NCBI RefSeq assembly: GCF_963678635.1
Contig: NC_087062.1
Location: forward strand, 21,189,789-21,253,788
Reading direction: 5' to 3'
Length of the DNA: 64,000 bases
Origin: Symsagittifera roscoffensis
Lineage: Eukaryota > Xenacoelomorpha > Acoela > Convolutidae
This document shows, piece by piece, positions 12,661-23,560 of the stretch. The notes under the pieces were generated by a model. It had not been told where the DNA came from, searched no databases, and saw only the letters and a list, made by a program, of their open reading frames with translations. Both the position numbers and the translations under genes were made by a program. The first letter of the stretch is position 1; each line of letters starts with the position of its first letter.

Positions 12661-13096
12661 TCATAATTTGAGGGTGGTAGTGTTTTTCAAATTGTAATTC
12701 TCAGATTGAAATCGGCAAAACTCTTGTCTCTGCCGGCTAAGTGTTTTATCGAAAAGTTATTCGATAAAAGTTTTTCGATTTGTATTGTTAAGCGAAAAGG
12801 ATAAGTTTTTTCCCATGGTTCTATGATAAAGCCAATAATAGTGCTTTTTGAGCACTTACTACTTCAAAACTTGATCCGTATAGATAACTTTCTTAGTTTA
12901 TTACGGCCCTAACAAGGTCTAAAAGTTCATTTCTTGAATAGTTCGCTCATGTCTAAAGTTGATTTCTTGTTTAGTAACGCTCTCAAAAAATTTCCCAGAG
13001 TTACGAGATATGGAAGAAAAAAATTAGCAATAAATTGGTTAATTGACCCAAAAAATGAACGGATTGGAATGGGTTTTATGGCTAAGTTTTTGTATT

Positions 13097-13620
13097 TTAG
13101 TGGGAGTACTCTTGAGTCCGATATTTTGAAACTGAGCCTTCGAGTTTTTTTAATTCATTTTTCGGCCACATAACCGGAAAATTATTTTGTCGAGGCTGAA
13201 AATATTTTTCGACTATCAATTTATGTTCATGAAACCTTCTTTTCAAAGATTTCAAAATATAGTCAAGGTACGCGTTAGTAAAAGGAATATTTCCAATGGT
13301 TGGGTCCATTACTCTTTGAAATACTTTTGGCATGTCGCCAAGCCCATAAAAACCAGTTAAAATTTATAACGTTCCGGTTATGCTTCCTCCTATTATACTA
13401 AATTTGCACTGTTTCCACGTAAAACTGTCGAGACTCAATTGACTGTAAGCGTTTTTGAGGTCTAAGTTTGTGAGCCAAACTTCTCCCATGGATTCTTTTG
13501 AAAACTTTGATGCTATTTTATCTACTAGTTCGTAACAGTTTTTTGATAAGTTTTGAGCCTAACACCGGCATTTTTGACTTAGGTTTCTTGCATGTGATCA
13601 CGATTAGGCTGAAAATTTTA
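13097..13620 (-). pseudogene. Element A reverse transcriptase relic
   Basis: Reading leftwards on the minus strand one sees the Ty3/gypsy RT blocks in order: a KKPKSKMPVL piece, LDLKNAYSQL (motif A, near 13436-13470), CKFSIIGGSITGT, FYGLGDMPKVFQRVMD (motif B), then IPFTNAYLDYIL (motif C) and SLKRRFHEHKLIVEKYF. The normal Tyr-Leu-Asp-Asp catalytic box reads Tyr-Leu-Asp-Tyr, so one catalytic aspartate is lost. An in-frame TAA interrupts the region between the CKF block and motif B, and a frameshift separates the first piece. The assignment to retroelement RT is firm; activity is excluded. Confidence 0.8.
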
Positions 13621-13841
13621 TCTTCGTCACTATTATCGAGCTTTTTAATGTGACCTTTGGAAAAAATTCTATCAAGTTCTTGATAAACCGCCGGGAGTCA
13701 GTGTGAAGATACTCCTCTACCTTTCATTCGTATCAGCTTCAAAGGGACGTTTTTTAAATTTTACCGACCCTGTTAGAAACTGCGAAAATTTTAAAAACGT
13801 ACCGTTGAAGCTGGAATTATCGCGTTTTTAAGCCATCTCTG

Positions 13842-14392
13842 CTAACGTTTTCGAGCACTGTCTCTGTTTTTTTGGCGTAGCTTGTGGCGTTTGGGTGTCA
13901 CGTTTGATTTTCTGATAAAATTTTGGTTTAAGAAATCCCAAGGTTCAGCGAGGTTTATCCAAAAAAGTTTGAACTTTGAAAACCTTTGTGCAAGGAAGCG
14001 TTTACCCTCCTTTCCGAGTGCCAAGTATAGCTCAGATCGAATCTTTTTGTCCGCTTCCTTCGTGCGCATTCCCTTGAATGTCTTGCTTTCTATTTTGGAT
14101 CCAATGTTTTCTGATTCATCAAGTCTTCTCTTTGCTCCAAGTTTTCCTGCGAATTGTTCCGTTTTTACCGTTGTCGATTCAATTTGTGGTTTATCTTCTA
14201 ATAGTAGGTTTTTTGATTTGGAAAGGTTCAACGGATATAGTAATTTTTCTATATCGATGTACTCTTTGGCCATTAAAACCAATTGAAACGAATCCCTCCA
14301 GTCTTCTCATTGGGTAGGGGGGCCTACTGGGTGAGTTTGTCAGAATGGGGAGACTTCCTCATGCGAGATTCGGTTACAAATGACTGCGCCAT
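13842..14392 (-). pseudogene. Element A gag relic, left copy
   Basis: The likely gag start is the ATG at 14392, directly next to the LTR end, giving MAQSFVTESRMRK. After a frameshift and a stop, an EDWRDSFQLVLMAKEY block leads into an open 146-codon frame (14282-13842). It contains LYLALGKEGKRFL, AEPWDFLNQNFIRKSN and TPKRHKLRQK, the order of a Ty3-type gag and clearly similar to the gag of element B (W..W...F.LA near the start and the F..F..kN...eR.kL block later). Its end is Lys/Arg-rich. The opposite-strand 134-codon frame is a shadow. Confidence 0.65.
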
Positions 14393-14606
14393 AGTAAAAT
14401 ACCTTGATTTTCTAAGTAAAATAAGCTTCAAGTAAATAAGAAAGTGAAGAATACAGTTCAATTAAAATGTGTATTATTTTCACCTAAATCACAATAAGAC
14501 TGAGCTTGCTCACTCCGTTGGAGATCGCTACCAAAAGTCAAGGTCATGAGTCAAGGTCACCTCAATATAAGTGATTAAATGAAATGATAAGACAATCACA
14601 ATAACA
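14392..14606 (-). repeat. Element A 5' LTR, left copy
   Basis: On the minus strand it runs from TGTTATTGTGATTG to TATTTTACTA and is followed at once by TGGCGCAG, a possible primer-binding site, inside ATGGCGCAG, the gag start. The inner part (14438-14606) matches the 3' LTR at 9136-9298. The outer boundary is inferred from that match; the inner one from the adjacency to gag. Confidence 0.55.
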
Positions 14607-15042
14607 ATGAACACAAGGATCTTAATTTTTACTACCGTTTTTTAGGGTGAACGCGTTTCGAAAAGAAGTTTTTCTTTTTTTGGTTGTTTCTCATTTCTTT
14701 TTGCTTATAACTCTTCGTAAAGTTTCAAAAAAACTCAGTTGGCTCGAAAGAAAATCCAAAATTTTTAGCAATTTGTCAACATGATAAGCTTTGTTTTTCA
14801 TCCAGTGAGTCATTAAGTAACAATTCAGACTGTATTTTGAGGTTTTTGCAGTCGGTTTTATATTCCATAAGTCTCTTTATAAAAGATATTTTCATTTTCC
14901 TCTTTTTTGTTGTTTATTTGGAGCTTATTCACAAATCCTAAAACAAAAAAAATCAATCGCTAGTGTTCAAAATAATTAATTAGTCTCATACATAATATAA
15001 AAGTTTTCACATGGAATGGCAAGAATATGCCATAGTGGGCGA

Positions 15043-15306
15043 CTAGTTCAGATTATTACTACTTCCAAAGTCTAATACCGATCCTAATCTTACTCTTATT
15101 TTTCTTAGTCTCAATAGATCTAAAATGGACTGGTTTTCTTGCGAAGTTAGAAAAGAGAAAGAGGCTACTGTTTTCCAAGCTGTTTTATTTTTTCTCTGGC
15201 TAAAACTATGAATAGTTTCAGCTTCACATTTCATCATTAGTTTTACAAGTTTCAGTAATGGATCTTGATTGGCTTGCTCCAAATGTTTTACAGTGCTATA
15301 TATCAA
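15043..15306 (-). CDS. Unrecognised 87-codon frame upstream of element A, left copy
   Basis: An open frame reading TVKHLEQANQDPLLKLVKL and continuing with LMMKCEAETIHSF to a stop at 15043. It opens with a TTG, not ATG, but an acceptor-like TATATAG lies at the front, so it could be a terminal exon. Composition is more protein-like than neighbouring frames (mixed charged and polar residues, no homopolymers). It is repeated at 16801-17064 with a Phe/Ser change in the SFSFLTSQ stretch. No family recognised; it may be host, retroelement or chance. Confidence 0.3.
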   Translation of the reverse strand: MIYSTVKHLEQANQDPLLKLVKLMMKCEAETIHSFSQRKNKTAWKTVASFSFLTSQENQSILDLLRLRKIRVRLGSVLDFGSSNNLN

Positions 15307-15588
15307 GGTAATTAAAAAACTTTAATTACTTGTTTTGTACTGATTGATTACAGTAAGATTTATTTTATCTTCGTCACTATTATCGAGCTTTTTAATGTGA
15401 CCTTTGGAAAAAATTCTATCAAGTTCTTGATAAACCGCCGGGAGTCAGTGTGAAGATACTCCTCTACCTTACATTCGTATCAGCTTCAAAGGGACGTTTT
15501 TTAAATTTTACCGACCCTGTTAGAAACTGCGAAAATTTTAAAAACGTACCGTTGAAGCTGGAATTATCGCGTTTTTAAGCCATCTCTG

Positions 15589-16139
15589 CTAACGTTTTCG
15601 AGCACTGTCTCTGTCTTTTTGGCGTAGCTTGTGGCGTTTGGGTGTCACGTTTGATTTTCTGATAAAATTTTGGTTTAAGAAATCCCAAGGTTCAGCGAGG
15701 CTTATCCAAAAAAGTTTGAACTTTGAAAACCTTTGTGCAAGGAAGCGTTTACCCTCACTTCCGAGTGCCAAGTATAGCTCAGATCGAATCTTTTTGTCCG
15801 CTTCCTTCGTGCGCATTCCCTTGAATGTCTTGCTTTCTATTTTGGATCCAATGTTTTCTGATTCATCAAGTCTTCTCTTTGCTCCAAGTTTTCCTGCGAA
15901 TTGTTCCGTTTTTACCGTTGTCGATTCAATTTGTGGTTTATCTTCTAATAGTAGGTTTTTTGATTTGAAAAGGTTCAACGGATATAGTAATTTTTCTATA
16001 TCGATGTACTCTTTGGCCATTAAAACCAATTGAAACGAATCCCTCCAGTCTTCTCATTGGGTAGGGGGGCCTACTGGGTGAGTTTGTCAGAATGGGGAGA
16101 CTTCCTCATGCGAGATTCGGTTACAAATGACTGCGCCAT
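15589..16139 (-). pseudogene. Element A gag relic, right copy
   Basis: Duplicate of the gag relic at 13842-14392, from the ATG at 16139 to the stop at 15589, with the same early frameshift and stop. Differences are few (for example Ser to Phe near the start of the 146-codon frame and Lys to Ser in the LALGKEG block). It is separated from any pol by the duplication joint, so it cannot belong to a complete element. Confidence 0.65.
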
Positions 16140-16353
16140 AGTAAAATACCTTGATTTTCTAAGTAAAATAAGCTTCAAGTAAATAAGAAAGTGAAGAATA
16201 CAGTTCAATTAAAATGTGTATTATTTTCACCTAAATCACAATAAGACTGAGCTTGCTCACTCCGTTGGAGATCGCTACCAAAAGTCAAGGTCATGAGTCA
16301 AGGTCACCTCAATATAAGTGATTAAATGAAATGATAAGACAATCACAATAACA
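16139..16353 (-). repeat. Element A 5' LTR, right copy
   Basis: Carried in the right tandem unit, 1747 bases from the left copy and nearly identical to it. It is a duplication product rather than an independent insertion, because the flanks are duplicated too. Confidence 0.55.
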
Positions 16354-16800
16354 ATGAACACAAGGATCTTAATTTTTACTACCGTTTTTTAAAATTTGAT
16401 TAGGGTGAACGCGTTTCGAAAAGAAGTTTTTCTTTTTTTGGTTGTTTCTCATTTCTTTTTGCTTATAACTCTTCGTAAAGTTTCAAAAAAACTCAGTTGG
16501 CTCGAAAGAAAATCCAAAATTTTTAGCAATTTGTCAACATGATAAGCTTTGTTTTTCATCCAGTGAGTCATTAAGTAACAATTCAGACTGTATTTTGAGG
16601 TTTTTGCAGTCGGTTTTATATTCCATAAGTCTCTTTATAAAAGATATTTTCATTTTCCTCTTTTTTGTTGTTTATTTGGAGCTTATTCACAAATCCTAAA
16701 ACAAAAAAAATCAATCGCTAGTGTTCAAAATAATTAATTAGTCTCATACATAATATAAAAGTTTTCACATGGAATGGCAAGAATATGCCATAGTGGGCGA

Positions 16801-17064
16801 CTAGTTCAGATTATTACTACTCCCAAAGTCTAATACCGATCCTAATCTTACTCTTATTTTTCTTAGTCTCAATAGATCTAAAATGGACTGGTTTTCTTGC
16901 GAAGTTAGAGAAGAGAAAGAGGCTACTGTTTTCCAAGCTGTTTTGTTTTTTCTCTGGCTAAAACTATGAATAGTTTCAGCTTCACATTTCATCATTAGTT
17001 TTACAAGTTTCAGTAATGGATCTTGATTGGCTTGCTCCAAATGTTTTACAGTGCTATATATCAA
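16801..17064 (-). CDS. Unrecognised 87-codon frame, right copy
   Basis: Second copy of the frame at 15043-15306, fully open, with one clear amino-acid change (Phe to Ser). The frame is preserved in both copies, but the duplication is too young for that to prove selection. Function unknown. Confidence 0.3.
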   Translation of the reverse strand: MIYSTVKHLEQANQDPLLKLVKLMMKCEAETIHSFSQRKNKTAWKTVASFSSLTSQENQSILDLLRLRKIRVRLGSVLDFGSSNNLN

Positions 17065-17122
17065 GGTAATTAAAAAACTTTAAATACTTGTTTTGTACTG
17101 ATTGATTACAGTAAGATTTATT

Positions 17123-18640
17123 AGATTTTCTTAACAAATACCTGCCCACTTTAAAAAAGGAGGGCAAATGTTAAGGTTAAGTTTGCCAAATTTTCGACCA
17201 ATCAGATTGCACCCAAAAATTCAGATTTTACATATAAATTTACTGCCTTTATTCAGAGCGGTGGTGAAACTTTAGTCGAGACCACAGGAAGGGTGAATGT
17301 CAATTATTTGTTTTATTATTTGATATTATGATGTCAATTTTACACACATAGTCTTGAACATAGTTTAAGAAACCCGGAACCAAGTTAACATCCTCCTTTC
17401 CAGCTAGACCAAGTTAAAATTTTCCACCCCAGCTTTTAGTTCAGAAAAAGTTTACTAAGCGCTGCACGTAAAATGCTAGATTCTGATTAACTAAGTTAAC
17501 ATTTTTCCCCCATACACTTTTGGAGGGCTTTTAACTTAGTCTAAAACCCATTGTAAACGGTTGAATAATTAAAAACACACAATTTTTTGCTACTTACTTA
17601 AAAATGGGAACGAATACTTAATCTTGATTAGTTTTTGTCAACATTTTTTAAATCAACCAAATAGCGGAACATTTTTTGGTTAGTTTTTTGAAATTGTGTA
17701 ATTTAGATGAAAAATCATCTATGTAAGGTAAACAAGGAGATGAAAACTGTGATTGAATGAATAAAAAAATCGAAAAATTTTGAGTGGCCTTGATTTCTTG
17801 ATTTCAAGCACCTCAAAGAACACTTGTAGGGAATCGGAACTGGTATCAGTTTAATGCCATCAATCGGAGAGTAAATAAACCAGCAGAATTATAAACCCAC
17901 CGAAAACGCGCTGAGTATATAAGCCACACAAAAAGTTTCATCATATGAAAAAATTTCATATATTTGGTAGCTGTTACATAATTGTTTCATAACTATTGGA
18001 TAAAACTTACGTAGTTTTGATTGCTTGATACTTTGGCTGGTTTATACTTTGGCTGATTTATATATCACCCAGTCGAAATCTATCAAAAATTGTATAAGTC
18101 AAATCTTTTCTATCAAATATAATTCCAAAAGTTTTCTCCATGTATCCGAATAATCAAAGATTTTTAACTCAAATAAATAAAGGATCCAACTTAACACAAA
18201 AAAAAGAGTAAAGAAGATAATGCAATTCAATTGTGTTGTAGCTTTAATTTGTTTTGCAATTTATTATTATATAGCTATTGAGGCTTAATTCACAAAAAAT
18301 CTTTAAAAAAATAGTGTATTTGGTCCATTTTCAATCTGAAAAATGCACTGTAATAACCCAGGGTGGTACATTATGTTCGGTTCGACTCTAAGCTTCTTTG
18401 ATTATGATGCGCATGGGTGACAGTTTTCAGTTTTTAAAACTTGATTTTTATCATACTATCAGGCTATCATTTATCATAATACTATCAAATCATTTCATTT
18501 GAAATCTATCAGACGAATTTTTAAAACACATAACTTTTGAGCGTAATGCAGAAAACCCGATGGTCATTTGATTTGAACCGAGAATCATTATTTTCCAAAA
18601 ATGTTTTTGTAAAAACGTGACGAAATTTTTATGATTGTGT
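17123..18640. other. AT-rich sequence without a supported gene
   Basis: No exon-like frame or repeated structure was recognised here. Confidence 0.4.
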
Positions 18641-18647
18641 TTTTTTA

Positions 18648-18860
18648 TTCAGGCAGATGTCGAACTTCTTGCTTAAATGTTTTTGACGGATTTTCTACGC
18701 TATCTCAAAAAACCGAAAAACCTTGAGCTCACATTTAAGAACATCGTTAGCCTGCGATTATTTTCCGTAAAATTATGAGATTTTTGAACTGGAAAACTTC
18801 AAAGTTGGCCCATTAGGGATGAATTATTTGCAGAAAATTTCCAGTTTTTAACGCTTAGTA
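18648..18860 (+). mobile_element. Very diverged Helentron-like fragment
   Basis: Ordered remnants of the abundant family: TTTTTGACGGATTTT, a GAGCTCACATTTAAGA block, CCTGCGATTATTTTCCGTAA, AATTATGAGATTTTTGAAC and GTTGGCCCATTAGGGA. Termini are absent. Confidence 0.35.
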
Positions 18861-21800
18861 AAAATGGGGCTCAGAAAAAAAAATCAACAAAAATTTGAAC
18901 ACACTTTGTACTTAACACTAGTCGAAAGTTAAAACTAAAAAAGTTTTCCAACAATCTAATTTTAAGAAACTAACTTGAGACAACTGAGAAAGCTGTTGAA
19001 CTATTCTTCGCTCCATTTTTTTTATGTGCTGCTTCGAACCCATAAATTTGGCTGTAAGTTCTACAAAATCTAACTTTGTGAAATCCCATTATTTTGATTT
19101 TCCTATTGGATTCAATTGAACGAAAAAAAATACAACGTGCTAAACATGCTGAAATTCCGATGAGATTTTACGTTCATGTTATATCTCTTTGCCAGAAAAC
19201 ATAATCATGTTTTGCTTATTGGTTCTCAAAATTTAACTTTGGAATTACTTATTGGTCGTCGCTGTATAGAAAACCCTAAATATAAGGATCAACAATGCCA
19301 CCTTTCTTTAATAGCGTATGTTGGCTGGCAATTTTAGACATAATATTTTCAACTAGAAAACTTTTATTCGTCCGAGTTAGAGGATTTTTCGAAATCAAAG
19401 CTTCCGTTAATTATAAGACCCCCCTTACGACGTTGAAGAGGAACATCACGTCAAAAAACATTTCTGCGGAGCAAACAGACATTACTTTGAAGCTTAAACC
19501 AGTTTTCCAGGATTATTTGACAGTTAGATTTTATTTATAGCTGCTTGTACCAAGAAAAACAGATCATTCCGGAACAAACACACCAGAAGACCTGTAAATA
19601 CAGTTGCTGTCCAGACAAAATAGTGGTAAGATTTTATAGACCAATTTAAGAGCCAATTACTGTGTTAAATCATGCTGAAATTGAAGACGATAGTCAAAAC
19701 TTATTAATTAACACTTGATAGCTTAGGTTAGTACCTGAGTTAATTAACTATTAGTTTCATAACTTGCCTGAACGACTTGACACTAAATTAAGTGGAAACT
19801 TTTCTTTTTTATTTAGGGTTTCCCCCTTTTTCTGAATCAAATTGTTTCAAAGACAAACAGGTCACGCAGTATAATTAGGTATAAACAGGGAATATGTCCA
19901 AAAAGTAAGAGCTAGCTGAAGAAATCCGTGCTAGAGTCTTGAAAGTTCTATTCAATTGAATCGACTGAATGGAGATCAGTACCCTTGATTCAAAACATTC
20001 AATCGGGCTCCCCTTGTTTTGTCTACTTGGTGAAGTTGGCAGCCAGCAAATCAAATCTAAGGTCTTAATTGTAAAAATATTCAGTGTTCAAACAAGTTGC
20101 AACCAAATTGCTTCAGAAAGGGAGAACAGTGGAAAAATGAGAGCAGATTAGCTGGTTTAAACTGGATTGGTTATTAATTAAGAACTTATAATGAGTGACA
20201 ATAGAAGCACAATAATTGTTTATTCTCAACGGGACTCAGTGTGCTTTTTTATTTAATACTGAAATCATTCCCTTTGTTTTTTTTTAATCAGAACTAGATC
20301 TACGATCATTGGAAATTCAAATAATCCAAAAAACAAGTGCCAAAAAAACAAGAATCGAAATTTGCGTTACATAAACTCAAAACAATTTTACAACGTTGAC
20401 TGAAATTTTTTTTTTGGATAACTATTTTCCTCTTTATTAGTAAAAAACTGCTCTTTCTTCAAAACTGCTTTAATTCCCTTGCTCTAAAAAAAGGCATTCA
20501 CGAAAAAAATCGTTAAGAAAGACATCAAAGTTGTGTTCAAAGAAAACTTTGATTTTCCAGCTTAATACATGGTTGTTGGCAATATATTACACAAGTATTG
20601 ATGGTTCGTGGTATATTAAGTCTAAAAATATTTTAAAAAAGGCTATTAAATTTTTAGACTTTTTTAAAACTAAAGCCACCAGTAGACAAACTCGAAAGCT
20701 AATTTATGCAAAGTTAGGAAAAGCTACAATCAAAATACAAGAGCTTAAAAATTGCAAAATGAAGCGCAAATTCATGATCTACAATCCGAAAAGTTAGATT
20801 GAATGGCATCAACCTCATCCATTGAGCCACAAAATCACAGTTTGTTTTAATCGGGAAGACAGAATTTGCGATCCGAGACTAAACTGTAAATTTTGTGAAC
20901 TGTAAGCGGACTCCGTATTATTGCTTTTTCTTACAATCTTCGTTTTTTAGAGTCCATGAACAAATAGCTAACACACTGTGGAGCTCAAAATTACTCCAAA
21001 ATGAACCGAATATGCGGAATCTGCTAACAGTTTGCGGAATCCACTTACTTCATTACCTTATATATTAAAATTTTGCTGAATTTGCATACATCCACTTATT
21101 TTTGGCGGAATCAGGAAAGCTAGCTAATTTCACTCGTTGCCGAATCCGTGACAAAAATAATCTGCCGAAAAATTTACATCGCAGTCATTTATGCGCGGAT
21201 CCACGACATTTTTAAATGGAGTCCGCTCACTTTTTGGGGCATGTTTAAAGGCATTTCTCTGGATTTTAGTGACCTACAGACCCAATTTATGCGCCTAGCT
21301 AGTGCAGAGTTTGTCCTCGTAATGTGGTTTTGCGATTTAAGGTTGTGGATTTAAGTTTTATAACTTCAAGTTATTGAAACCTCCTGCGTCAAACGAAATG
21401 GTTTTTGCTGGATATTTACCTTTTTTAAGTCTTTTTCAAACTGTATGTCGAAATTGCTGAAACTCTTTGACTGCAAAATATATCTACTTAAATTAGCAGC
21501 TTAATCAGTTGTGAAAATGAGATCCATTATCTGTTTCTTCAATGAAATCTACTAGAAAATATTTAAATAGAACGTGACTACTGAAAAGAAAATCTATCAA
21601 ATTTGGCGACCCTTCAATTCATAATACTTTTTGAGTCTGGTATCGCGTTAACAGAAATACAGCGCGCGATAATCAATCTCAAATTGACAAAACTCCCATC
21701 TCAATTAACATTTAAAAAAAGGATCGTAACTAAATGGAATAATTTAAAAATTTGTGCTCAGGGTATCAATGTTCTTCGAAAGACAGGTTTGCGAAAAAAA

Positions 21801-22010
21801 TGCGATCGAATTTGCACAAAAGTGAATTAAATAAGCAAAATGGGTATGAAGAAAGTAACCACCAGGAGCTTTATAATTGGTTAGTTTCTTCTTAATATTG
21901 AGCAACGCACTGTAAAGCCAAACTAACATTAACAAGGTTCTCGTATCAGTTGTCAAAAAATTTCAAAAAACTTTAGAAATTGCACAACCCGTTATTCCAA
22001 GTTACAAGTG
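18861..22010. other. AT-rich sequence without a supported gene
   Basis: Short frames such as 19295-19540, 20531-20797 and 21148-21354 have no recognised domain and no consistent splice context. No repeats found. Confidence 0.4.
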
Positions 22011-22204
22011 AGGTTCTTGGCGTCTATTAGCGTGTTACTTACCCCAAAAATTAAGCTGCAATTTAATTTGAAGCAAAATTTGAACGGATTAAATAACTGC
22101 TATTGCGTTTTAGCCCAAAATTTATTGCCAAAGTGGCCGAGTTGGCACTTTTCAAACCCCCGTAATTTTTTGAAAATCAATCGCGAGTATTATAGTTTTC
22201 AGGC
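22010..22204 (-). mobile_element. Diverged Helentron-like fragment
   Basis: Minus-oriented blocks of the family: TCTATTAGCGTGTTACTTA, a CCAAAGTGGCCGAGTTGGCA block and CAAACCCCCGTAATTTTTTG. It runs directly into a hAT-like MITE fragment. Termini are not preserved. Confidence 0.4.
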
Positions 22205-22438
22205 GATTTTTGAAAAATTTTAACCAAAAAACTTGCGTTTTTTTGGCGCGCGCTCTCCCCCTAAAAATTAGTATATATTGGTGCCAAAGGCGCCTTTAAA
22301 AAAGTTAGCGTTCGTCACAAAAAATGGATATCTCAAAAAAGTACGAAGGCAGATGGTCGAATTCCTTTTGGGTCGGCCGGAGTCGAATTCCTGAAGGGGG
22401 CGTTCGTTCTGGAACGCACCTCTCCCTAAATCCGCTGG
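22205..22438 (+). mobile_element. hAT-like MITE, 3' part
   Basis: Same family as 24064-24426 and 50695-51116: GGCGCGCGCTCTCCCCCTAA, TATATTGGTGCCAAAGGCGC, ATGGATATCTCAAAAAAG, GGTCGGCCGGAGTCGAATTC and a terminal CTAAATCCGCTGG. The left half is missing. A (TA)n run follows at 22438-22457. Confidence 0.55.
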
Positions 22439-22489
22439 TATATATATATATATATAATATGATGAAATTAAATTATATAAAGGATGATG

Positions 22490-22602
22490 TTAGAAAATCC
22501 GTCAAAATTGGCTAGTAAAAAAGTTGCAACTTTTCTGGAGAAAAACCACCCCGAGCACAAACACTTTGTTTTGTCATTTTTTTTGAAATTCGGAACAACA
22601 AG
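22490..22602 (-). mobile_element. Helentron-like terminal fragment
   Basis: Contains AATCCGTCAAAATTGGCTAG, GGAGAAAAACCACCCCGAGC and ATTCGGAACAACA, the minus-strand view of the family's first about 110 bases. The inner part is missing. Confidence 0.6.
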
Positions 22603-22779
22603 ACACCTTCTACATCAGGGTGAACTTCTAAATGTTTTGATTGCAGAACTTTTAAACACCTAGCTCAAAGGAAGAAATCTTTTGACCAATTATGAACTAT
22701 AATCAGTGTCTTCAAAGCGCTCAATTTAACTCAAATTCTTCTCAAATTAGCCATACCTAAACCCCCAAAACTCTGCAAA

Positions 22780-22980
22780 AAGTTACCGAATATTTGTGCT
22801 CGGATTGTTTTTGTTCCTTCAGACAAATTTCGACTTCTTAATAAGCAATTTTTGACGGAAACTTTTCATGTCATTTAAATTATTTCATTTTAAATTACGC
22901 CATCAAAATAAACATGCAGTCGGAAAATTCAAGGCTCCGCCCTGATACGGATCACGCAGGGCGAAGCCCTGAATGTTCCG
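22780..22980. mobile_element. Helentron-like fragments, internally deleted and inverted end
   Basis: A plus-oriented left end (GTTACCGAATATTTGTGCTC, TTCGACTTCTTAATAAGC) is joined by an internal deletion to a right end (GCAGTCGGAAAATTC, GGCTCCGCCCTGATACG). At once an inverted right end follows (GCAGGGCGAAGCCCTGAATG). Two ends facing each other form a hairpin. Confidence 0.6.
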
Positions 22981-23410
22981 AATACATTTTAATTTCGATG
23001 GAGTACTTCATAATAAAGTAATTGATGAAGTTTTCAAAAAACTGTAAACATTTCAAAGCTGTGTTGTTAATGCTAAAAAGCTGAAAACGAAATCCTTTAA
23101 AGTTTTTTTGACGGTGATTTTCATAGAAAACACACAAAATCAAAGAACACCCACGTTACCTTGTTTAAATAATTTTGATTTTCTCTGCTCTCCTGTCGCA
23201 CTAATAATGCTTCCTCTCGTCGAATAAAAAATATTCCAGTTTGTTATATAATTTTTAAGGCTTCTCAGCTGCAGAGAATCTCAACTATAAGATTATGGCT
23301 ATATCTAAAATTCAACGCTGAATTTGAAAGGGATTCTGAATAGGTATGGCCGAATCATGTACTAGATTCACAAACAGTGAATGTGGTACCAGATTTAGCT
23401 TCTATGTTTG

Positions 23411-23440
23411 GGGGTTGAGGGGGGGGGGGGGGGGGGGCGG
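23411..23440. repeat. Poly-G/C run
   Basis: An uninterrupted run of about 22 G residues follows GGGGGTTGAG. Such runs can form G-quadruplexes; no gene context. Confidence 0.9.
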
Positions 23441-23454
23441 AGGTATGTAACTTT

Positions 23455-23560
23455 GAAAATTAGGCAAAAAATTGCATATAAATCTTAAGCAGGGGCACAA
23501 CAGCGATTCTCCGTGAAGATCTGAACAGCTCGTATAATGGTCCTTTCCCTTTAACTAAAT
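23455..23560 (+). repeat. SINE-body fragment (family of 43 and 48 kb), opposite orientation
   Basis: Reverse complement of part of 47965-48070: AAATTGCATATAAATCTTAAG, then AGGGGCACAACAGCG and GAACAGCTCGTATAATGGTCC. No tRNA-like head is visible beside it. Confidence 0.5.

Larger units (their letters stand above)
9139..14606 (-). mobile_element. Element A: decayed Ty3/gypsy-like LTR retrotransposon
   Basis: Minus-strand element of about 5.5 kb bounded by the LTR-like repeats at 9136-9298 and 14392-14606. In element order it shows a gag relic (14392-13842), a reverse transcriptase relic (about 13620-13097), a poorly preserved RNase H/integrase stretch (12660-10600), a proline-rich tail, a small intact reading frame (10187-9939), purine tracts and the 3' LTR. 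Many stops and frameshifts make it inactive. The gag resembles that of element B, so the two belong to one clade. Confidence 0.7.
13615..15361. repeat. 1.75-kb tandem duplication, left unit
   Basis: The unit starts ATTTTATCTTCGTCAC and contains the gag relic, leader and 5' LTR of element A plus about 750 bp of upstream flank with an 87-codon frame. It is repeated immediately to the right with an offset of 1747 bases, rising to 1758 after an 11-base insertion near 16389. The two units differ at only scattered single bases. The joint shares ATTT(TA), a short homology. Confidence 0.93.
15362..17122. repeat. 1.75-kb tandem duplication, right unit
   Basis: Copy of 13615-15361 beginning ATTTTATCTTCGTCAC and ending GTAAGATTTATT, after which the sequence becomes unique. 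It carries an extra AAAATTTGATT-like insertion of 11 bases near 16389. It therefore holds a second gag relic, a second 5' LTR and a second copy of the 87-codon frame. Confidence 0.93.

Noticed and set aside
13882-14317. Plus-strand open frames of 134 and 79 codons
   Set aside because: They lie exactly opposite the gag relic of element A, which has family-like motifs; the plus-strand translations do not. The same applies to 15629-16033.
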